A DNA stretch of 29,380 nt. It comes from a bacterium (GTDB taxonomy: Bacteria; UBP14; UBA6098; 4484-93). A program made the position numbers and the translations under genes. How positions within the stretch are numbered: position 1 is the stretch's first letter; each line of letters begins with the position of its first letter. Location of the stretch: contig JAGGUN010000051.1 of NCBI GenBank assembly GCA_021158465.1, forward strand, positions 1 through 29,380. Reading direction: 5' to 3'. Of the stretch, positions 1 through 5,492 are shown in pieces. Under the pieces are notes generated by a model that saw only the letters and a program-made list of their open reading frames with translations, did no database searches and was not told the DNA's origin.

Positions 1-853
1 CGAGTTTTTCTGCGGCGACGACGGCTGTCCCGCAACCGCAGAACGGGTCTAAAACGACATCGCCAGGATTTGACGATGCCTTGATTATGCGCTCCAAAAG
101 GGCAAGGGGCTTTTGGGTGGGATAACCAAGCATTTCACTTCTCACTCTATCAACTGTATATATATCAGTCCACCAATCTTCAACTGGCTTTCCTCTTTTT
201 TCAAATTCTTCGGCTTTACTTTCTACAAATGTATCTTTATATGCTAATACCTTCCCTTTTTTGGATACATGTATCCCAGATTTATATGGAACATATTGTT
301 GATTGAAATTATAATTATCTGCCTTTACATATCTAAGAATAACATCATGCTTTCTTTGAAAGTCTTTTTTCGAATGTCCTGGCCCAGTATAGCACCACAC
401 GATTTCATTTCTAAAATTCTTCATTCCGAAAATCTGGTCCATAATAATCTTCAAATAATGGCTCGCTGTCGGGTCGCAATGTAAATAAATGCTTCCCGTA
501 TCTTTTAAGACCCTGTGCAGTTCCACGAGGCGAATCGCCATCATCACGAGGTATGCCATCATATCGGATCTTCCGAGTGCGACACGGAAAGCATCAAGTG
601 TTTGATAAAGTTTCGCAGGATAAGGCGGTTTAGATAATTCCCACATTGTTTCTTCCGTTTCATCGCTCCAATGCCAAGTGTCATCGAACGCCTTTATTTG
701 CGATGGCGGATATTTGCCATCCTTGTCCTTGAAAATAATATTATACGCCCGCTTCGAGTTGAACGGCGGGTCAAGATAAATCAAATCAATCGATTCATCG
801 GGAATGTATTTCCGAAGAATCTTCAGGTTATCGCCATAGTAGAGTGTGTTCAT
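1..853 (-). CDS. Site-specific DNA-methyltransferase (N4/N6, beta class), 3' end cut by window edge
   Basis: My reading of the minus strand is open from an ATG at 851-853 to the left edge, giving 284 codons with no stop. An excellent Shine-Dalgarno site (AAGGAG) lies just upstream. Catalytic motif IV, DPPFNS, is at residues 28-33. The AdoMet-binding motif I, LDPFCGCGT, is near residues 268-276, preceded by TQKP. The order motif IV, target-recognition region, motif I is that of beta-class N6-adenine or N4-cytosine methyltransferases (PF01555). HCDPTASHY near residue 125 is also typical of this family. The enzyme should transfer a methyl group from AdoMet to a base in a specific DNA site. The middle part (about nt 130-460) is visibly richer in A+T than either end. 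A restriction partner could lie beyond the left edge; none is inside the window, so orphan versus restriction-modification status is open. Confidence 0.9.
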   Translation of the reverse strand, partial: MNTLYYGDNLKILRKYIPDESIDLIYLDPPFNSKRAYNIIFKDKDGKYPPSQIKAFDDTWHWSDETEETMWELSKPPYPAKLYQTLDAFRVALGRSDMMAYLVMMAIRLVELHRVLKDTGSIYLHCDPTASHYLKIIMDQIFGMKNFRNEIVWCYTGPGHSKKDFQRKHDVILRYVKADNYNFNQQYVPYKSGIHVSKKGKVLAYKDTFVESKAEEFEKRGKPVEDWWTDIYTVDRVRSEMLGYPTQKPLALLERIIKASSNPGDVVLDPFCGCGTAVVAAEKL

Positions 854-974
854 TTTTTCTCCTTATAAACCAAAAATCTCTCCAATCTTCTCACTAAAAT
901 AGCATTCCCCTGCAACCAAGCAAGAAATATTTGAATCTTGGCATCTTCCCACCTAATAACCTACTATATCCTTT

Positions 975-1400
975 TCAGTGCATCTTCAAAGGAGTTACCT
1001 TAATAACCCTTTTACCTGAATTTATCCTTTCGATGAAGACATCTATCCTCTTGTCTGGCAAGAGGTTAGGGAATTTATCCCCCCATTCGACAAAGACAAT
1101 CCCATCGGAGAAGAGGTATTCGAATACGCCAGCCTCCACCAGCTCATTTTGGGAACTGATGCGGTATAAGTCGATATGATATATCGGGATATTATGTGCA
1201 TATTCATTTATGATGGTAAATGATGGGCTAAACACCCTGTCTTTGCACCCAGTTCCCTTGACTGCTCCCCGGATGAAAGTTGTCTTTCCCACTCCGAGTG
1301 CTCCCCTCACTACCACAATATCTCCAGCCTCGAGCCGGGCACCGAGTTTTTCACCGACAGCCTCCGTCATATCGGCGCTCTCTGTTATGAAGCGTTCCAT
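975..1400 (-). CDS. tsaE: TsaE, tRNA threonylcarbamoyladenosine biosynthesis ATPase
   Basis: A 141-residue protein of the TsaE (YjeE) family, the P-loop ATPase that works with TsaB and TsaD to make N6-threonylcarbamoyladenosine at position 37 of ANN-decoding tRNAs in the cytoplasm. The Walker A motif GALGVGKTT is near residues 33-41. The family motifs SPSFTIINEY, HIDLYR and FVEWGDK follow in the usual order, and the length is normal for the family. I chose the ATG at 1398-1400 because an AGGAAA Shine-Dalgarno site precedes it and the protein then begins right before the conserved fold. A longer in-frame start at 1451 would add 17 unrelated residues inside the upstream gene. It overlaps the 3' end of the deacetylase gene by 16 bases and is the last gene of the operon starting at 5364. 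tsaB and tsaD are not in the window. Confidence 0.95.
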   Translation of the reverse strand: MERFITESADMTEAVGEKLGARLEAGDIVVVRGALGVGKTTFIRGAVKGTGCKDRVFSPSFTIINEYAHNIPIYHIDLYRISSQNELVEAGVFEYLFSDGIVFVEWGDKFPNLLPDKRIDVFIERINSGKRVIKVTPLKMH

Positions 1401-2554
1401 TTGCGCAGTTTCCTGTATATCTTCGATGCTGGCACGACCCTCACTCCCCATTTCTTGAACAGTGGCAGAACATTTTTGAGGGCGGAAAGCGTTTCCTGCC
1501 TTGTGTGTCCGGTGATTATCTTATCGCCACCTTTTTCCCTAATATCGAGGATGAGTTTGATAAGCCTCGTCTCTGTGGCAAGGCTCGTGGATTCTGGGTA
1601 ATCGATGTAATGATACAATCTCAGTATTGGGAATCCGAGCGAGTCTGCTACCTCCTGCGCAACAGAGTATATTGTCGTTCTTGAGTCGACGAAGAAGCGA
1701 CCGCTGGTATGGACAGTCTCAAGCAGTGGCACCATAACCGATTTTTTCTGGGTTGCGAGTGAGCCCATATGGTTGTTCATCCCGACGGCAGCTGGCATAA
1801 GAGCAAATGCCGAATCTACCATACCAGCGACCTCATCCGGCTTCATATCGGCAGTTATAATGAACTCCCCTTCGTATTTTGCAGGTGGCTCCGGCTCCAT
1901 CGGCATATGCACGAGGAACTCCCTCCCTCGAATGAGCGAGAACGATTCTTCCCAGTGTTCGGAGTGCGGGATGACTGTCGGTGTTATATCGATTGGCAGG
2001 GCAAGGAACTGCTTCTCGACATCCAGCTCGCCTACGCCAAAATCGTCTATCAGAATGGCTACCTCGACGGTATCGAGTGGAATCGATGAGAGCCGTCTGA
2101 CATATATCCTGTGGAAGATCTTCCCGCTGTAGCCTATATCAAGCACAAGCGAGTTTCCTGAGGGCGTTTCTTTTGCGTCGATCAACTCGTAGTTTGCGTC
2201 GGTTATAAGCTCCACGAGCTTCTGGTTCACAAGCGGCAGCGGAAAGGCAGAAGGTATGTCCAGCTTGGTGTAGAAATATTCACTCCCGAATTCCGACTTG
2301 GTGTTACATCTCTTGTAGGAGCTTACCTTAGCAGAGAAGATATTCCTCATCCTGTCGAATATATCCTTGAGTGTAGGGTCGGTGAGCTGTATAATGTATC
2401 TTTCCTCAAAGCCAGATGTATCTTCGCTAACAGGAGATGTTTCCTTCTCTCTTCCGCGGGATATGAAGAAAACGAGGACAAGGAGGGCAAGCATTCCGAT
2501 GAGAACAGCAGGCAGGAGTACGTCCCGCCGTGAGGAGGTAGGTAGCTTTCTCAT
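1385..2554 (-). CDS. Divergent polysaccharide deacetylase family protein (YibQ-like), membrane-anchored
   Basis: 389 residues. One hydrophobic segment at about residues 13-33 should anchor the protein in the inner membrane with the rest in the periplasm. The C-terminal half carries the signature of the divergent polysaccharide deacetylase family (PF04748, E. coli YibQ): AILIDDFG, VHMPMEP, GMNNHMGS, FFVDSRTT and GHTRQETLSAL, in that order. Family members have a NodB-like fold, and several sit next to peptidoglycan-remodelling genes, but no substrate is established. The region before it (about residues 50-160) is unassigned. The ATG overlaps the stop of the lipoprotein gene in an ATGA, indicating translational coupling, and the 3' end overlaps tsaE. 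The aspartate pair in LIDDFG and the histidine in NNHMGS are intact, so activity is plausible but unproven. Confidence 0.88.
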   Translation of the reverse strand: MRKLPTSSRRDVLLPAVLIGMLALLVLVFFISRGREKETSPVSEDTSGFEERYIIQLTDPTLKDIFDRMRNIFSAKVSSYKRCNTKSEFGSEYFYTKLDIPSAFPLPLVNQKLVELITDANYELIDAKETPSGNSLVLDIGYSGKIFHRIYVRRLSSIPLDTVEVAILIDDFGVGELDVEKQFLALPIDITPTVIPHSEHWEESFSLIRGREFLVHMPMEPEPPAKYEGEFIITADMKPDEVAGMVDSAFALMPAAVGMNNHMGSLATQKKSVMVPLLETVHTSGRFFVDSRTTIYSVAQEVADSLGFPILRLYHYIDYPESTSLATETRLIKLILDIREKGGDKIITGHTRQETLSALKNVLPLFKKWGVRVVPASKIYRKLRKWNAS

Positions 2555-3087
2555 CTTATTGAGTTATCCTCCCAGAGAACAATTCTGTAAATCCCCTCTT
2601 CCTCTTTGAACTTGAATATTGCGTATCCTCTTGCCTCAGCATTGGAATAGACCCCGTCGTAATCAAACACCATAATGAGGAAATTGACATACCTAACCTC
2701 GAGGGTATCCCCATCTGATGGTTCGGCGAACGAGTCAGTAATGACCCAGCTTGAATCCTCAATTATTATCTCCTCGTATGCATCGAACAGTAGTCTCGTT
2801 CTCGTGAGTTCGCCTGGTTCTCCGCCCTCGTCGTAGAGCCCGTAGGACTCGTACCGGTTCGTTCTGTCATCGAAATAGCGGAAGCGGAAGTCCTCATCGA
2901 GGCAATCCCTGAAATGAGCGAGGTTCTTCTGGGTGTAGGCGAGCCGGAAATTTGCGATAACATTCTCAGGTGAGGTCTGCTCGAGGTAATTTAGACCTCC
3001 ACTGCCGCTTTTGTCCATCGGTGGAGCAAACGGGTTCATACAACTCACAAGAGAGAGGATCAACAGCAGGGAAGCAAGCCGCCTCAT
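2551..3087 (-). CDS. Predicted lipoprotein of unknown function
   Basis: 178 residues. The N-terminus has a lipoprotein signal peptide: MRRLASLLLILSLVSC, with cysteine 16 as the likely lipidated residue after LVS. The mature protein starts with a Pro/Gly/Ser-rich linker (about residues 18-32) and continues as a compact mixed domain. Its pattern, an amphipathic helix with ENVIANFRLAYTQKN, then LDEDFRFRYFDD, then several beta strands ending in YRIVLWEDN, resembles NTF2/SnoaL-like cone-fold proteins. That is a fold guess, not a recognised family. The gene is joined on both sides by 4-base ATGA overlaps, to the ferredoxin gene upstream and the deacetylase gene downstream, so it is co-translated with them. 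No function is assigned. Confidence 0.8.
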   Translation of the reverse strand: MRRLASLLLILSLVSCMNPFAPPMDKSGSGGLNYLEQTSPENVIANFRLAYTQKNLAHFRDCLDEDFRFRYFDDRTNRYESYGLYDEGGEPGELTRTRLLFDAYEEIIIEDSSWVITDSFAEPSDGDTLEVRYVNFLIMVFDYDGVYSNAEARGYAIFKFKEEEGIYRIVLWEDNSIR

Positions 3088-3590
3088 TTAACTATCTTCT
3101 CTTCGAATAGCTCAACGGCATCCACGGGGCAGGTCTTTTTACATTCTCCGCAGCCTATGCATTTCGTAGTATCCACTTTTATACTGCCGTCCCTATCGAC
3201 ATATATGGCGCCCGTCGGGCAGACAGGGATACAGCGTCGGCACCGGATGCATTTCTTCTGGTCTATCCGGGCAAAAACCTTTCCCTTTGCCTTTGTTGGC
3301 TCCGCCGCAACCTCCGTTGTGTCCGATGGTTCAGATTGTTCCACATAGATAGCATGCATCGGGCAGGCAGGGACGCATTTACCACATTTTATGCATTTTG
3401 CTGTGTCGATTACTGCTTTTCCTGTCGATGGGTCGATGCTGATGGCACCGACAGGGCATAATTCCTTGCAGATTCGACAGCCGATGCACCGCTTTGATTC
3501 AACCTTGTATATCTCCTGAGCTAAGGCGGGCAAGGATATGAGTATAGCAATCAGCGCTAATATCTCACAGGGGAAGCGTAACAACGACAT
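3084..3590 (-). CDS. Exported polyferredoxin with four 4Fe-4S cluster motifs
   Basis: 168 residues from the ATG at 3588-3590. That start has GGGAG upstream and creates a credible signal peptide (MSLLRFPCEILALIAILISL, then PALA before QE). An in-frame start at 3722 would add 44 polar residues lying entirely inside the kinase gene and hide the signal peptide. Four canonical CxxCxxCxxxCP motifs lie at residues 35-46, 66-77, 114-125 and 144-155: two two-cluster ferredoxin modules joined by an acidic Ser/Thr/Glu linker (about 85-103). It should carry electrons, probably outside the inner membrane or tethered to it. There is no twin-arginine motif, which is odd for a cluster-bearing exported protein. 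It overlaps the kinase gene by 26 bases and the lipoprotein gene by ATGA. No partner oxidoreductase is nearby. Confidence 0.88.
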   Translation of the reverse strand: MSLLRFPCEILALIAILISLPALAQEIYKVESKRCIGCRICKELCPVGAISIDPSTGKAVIDTAKCIKCGKCVPACPMHAIYVEQSEPSDTTEVAAEPTKAKGKVFARIDQKKCIRCRRCIPVCPTGAIYVDRDGSIKVDTTKCIGCGECKKTCPVDAVELFEEKIVK

Positions 3591-5364
3591 CCGTTCCGAC
3601 TCCCTTTTCGCTTGAGATTTGGAGGCTTCCGCCGTGCGCCTTGATGATGTTATCGGCGATTGTGAGCCCCAGTCCTGTCCCTTCGCCGATGTCCTTCGTA
3701 GTAAAGAACGGCTCTGTAGCACGCTGGCATATCTCGCTCAGCATACCGACACCTGTATCGGATACCTCAATGGAAACAGACCTTCTTCCAAGGAAAAATC
3801 TTATATTGATTTCTCCTTCTTTTCTTGTTGCCCAGACTGCATTGTCGAGGATGTTCTTCAACGCTACACTGGTAAGCTCCTCATCAACAAATACATCAGG
3901 CAGCTCCACTGAGTTATCGATGTGGATACGGGATAGCTCATCTGGGAAATTTTCTGTTACCACACTCTGCACAAGTTTCTGCAGATTCAGATGGGTTCTG
4001 GTTAGTGTGATCGGCTTGGAGAAAAGCATAAGGTCATCGATTATCTTTCTTGCCCGTCTTGCGTTCTGTAAAGCCACTTCGAGATTGTTTCTGGTCTCAT
4101 CGGAAAGCTTCTCCCTACTGATGGCAAGGTCAATATACCCCGTTATGACCCCAAGAGGCTTGTCCAACTCCCTCACTATACCAGATGCAAATCCACCGAG
4201 GGTTGCCAACCTCTCTGCTTGGGAAAGCTTCTGCTTTAGATGCTTTATTTCCGTTCTCTCTTTGGCATACACAACTATCCCGTAGAACCTCTCGTTGGCG
4301 TCATACAACGGGTAAGCCGTTAGCTCATATGCCCCCTTGAAATGTGGGAATGTTACCTCTTCGGTGAAGCTGGTCTTAAAGTTTCTACACCTGACAATTG
4401 CACTCGATTCTGGCGGTCTTGTTTTTCCCATAACCACTGAGAAAAAGTTTCTTCCGATAAGTTCCCTCGGGTGTGTCCCTACAAGTGCAGCAAGTCTTTT
4501 GTTGACCTTGCGGAAGTTGAAATTTTCATCGAGTATGCAGATGATATCGGATATATTGTCGAATGTTTGTTGCCACTCCTGTTTACTCTGGAAAACTATC
4601 TGGCTCAGGTTCTTCAGCTCGTTGAACCGGTCCTGCAGAGCCTTGTTGTAAAGCGATATCCTGTTGGTCATCTTGTTGAAGTTGCTGGCGAGTAGCCCAA
4701 ACTCATCATCACTACTCTCATCAAGACGGAAATTGAACTCCCCGTTAGCTACACGCTGAACCCCCTCGAGAAACTTACGCAGAGATGAGGTCAGCTCGGT
4801 AGAAACGGCTAATCCAAGAAGAACTGCTACAATTATCACAAACGCCAGAAAAACTCCTCCAATCAATGCCAAATACTTTCTCTCAACCCTTAGGAGACTG
4901 CTTGGGATAAGTCCAATGATTACATACTTACCACACTGGCAGTATGCAGCAAGCGGTGTTCCCCAGGTTCTCTTTGCCTTGTCTCTCGGTATAATTCCCA
5001 CTGGGGCAAGTTTATCTGTTCTCATAACGAAACTGGCAGGAAGCTCCGGTTCCTCGGCAGACATAGTTCCCGTCTTGCTGTAAAAAACCATCTTACAAAC
5101 ATCTTCTTCTGGCTTTGCCACCAGAAACAGCTCCCGCGTGAAACCCGTCGAGAAGAGACGGACTGCCGGTATGACATCGGACTCGGAGGGAGAACTGCCC
5201 AGCTGCTCATGTATTATCCTCATTACCGAGAGAAGGGTTGAGAGTTGCTGGTTCTCGCTTGATATTCTGGAGCTCCGCTCAATGAATACCAGAAACAATG
5301 CCACCGTTACAACGACCGTCAACACGAAATGGAACGCTACCTTCCGAGAAAACCTATACCGCAT
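3565..5364 (-). CDS. PAS-domain sensor histidine kinase homologue lacking the phospho-acceptor histidine
   Basis: 599 residues. Membrane segments at about 9-28 and 163-187 flank an extracytoplasmic sensor region. A HAMP domain follows (about 188-240), then a PAS domain (about 262-372), a DHp/HisKA region (about 380-447) and a HATPase_c domain (about 455-599). The ATP site is intact: N box NILDNAVWAT, G1 SDTGVGM, and GEGTGLGLTIA. The H box reads LGGFASGIVRELDKPLG, where kinases of this group have G[IV]AHE[IL]NNPL. Arg398 (codon AGG at 4171-4173) therefore replaces the histidine. The protein may be a pseudokinase, a dimerisation partner or a phosphatase-type regulator rather than a normal kinase. 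It is first in the operon behind a good promoter, with AAGGGA before the ATG. No response-regulator gene is in the window. Confidence 0.92.
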   Translation of the reverse strand: MRYRFSRKVAFHFVLTVVVTVALFLVFIERSSRISSENQQLSTLLSVMRIIHEQLGSSPSESDVIPAVRLFSTGFTRELFLVAKPEEDVCKMVFYSKTGTMSAEEPELPASFVMRTDKLAPVGIIPRDKAKRTWGTPLAAYCQCGKYVIIGLIPSSLLRVERKYLALIGGVFLAFVIIVAVLLGLAVSTELTSSLRKFLEGVQRVANGEFNFRLDESSDDEFGLLASNFNKMTNRISLYNKALQDRFNELKNLSQIVFQSKQEWQQTFDNISDIICILDENFNFRKVNKRLAALVGTHPRELIGRNFFSVVMGKTRPPESSAIVRCRNFKTSFTEEVTFPHFKGAYELTAYPLYDANERFYGIVVYAKERTEIKHLKQKLSQAERLATLGGFASGIVRELDKPLGVITGYIDLAISREKLSDETRNNLEVALQNARRARKIIDDLMLFSKPITLTRTHLNLQKLVQSVVTENFPDELSRIHIDNSVELPDVFVDEELTSVALKNILDNAVWATRKEGEINIRFFLGRRSVSIEVSDTGVGMLSEICQRATEPFFTTKDIGEGTGLGLTIADNIIKAHGGSLQISSEKGVGTDVVVTLPL

Positions 5365-5396
5365 AACTTCCCTTATGTCTCTGCTTACTTTAGTAA

Positions 5397-5425
5397 AATC
5401 TATTATAGAATGGTGGATTTGTCAA
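5397..5425 (-). promoter_or_regulatory. Sigma70-type promoter of the kinase-tsaE operon
   Basis: Reading the minus strand, a perfect -35 TTGACA (5420-5425) is followed after 17 bases by TAGATT (5397-5402), which keeps the three most conserved -10 bases. Transcription would start near 5390, giving a leader of about 26 bases that holds the AAGGGA Shine-Dalgarno site of the kinase gene. Confidence 0.65.
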
Positions 5426-5440
5426 GAGTTAAAAATAGGT

Positions 5441-5469
5441 TTGACAAGGCAAGGAGAAAGGTATATATT
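5441..5469 (+). promoter_or_regulatory. Sigma70-type promoter of the subtilase gene
   Basis: A perfect -35 TTGACA at 5441-5446, a 17-base spacer and TATATT at 5464-5469. The start site would fall near 5476, about 17 bases before the ATG, leaving room for the AGGAGGG Shine-Dalgarno site. The -35 boxes of this promoter and of the kinase promoter are separated by 15 bases, a back-to-back divergent pair. Confidence 0.75.
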
Positions 5470-5492
5470 CGATAGTTCCACAGGAGGGAAAA

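Noticed and set aside
269-868. Short plus-strand open frames opposite the methyltransferase
   Set aside because: The minus strand encodes a recognisable methyltransferase through the whole stretch; the plus-strand frames have no SD sites or family features.
900-945. Possible hairpin (CCAAG ... CTTGG) downstream of tsaE
   Set aside because: The stem is short, the loop is long, and no T-run follows on the minus strand.
3591-3722. Longer start for the polyferredoxin gene
   Set aside because: The added residues lie wholly inside the kinase ATPase-domain coding region, are polar and unrelated to ferredoxins, and would bury the signal peptide.
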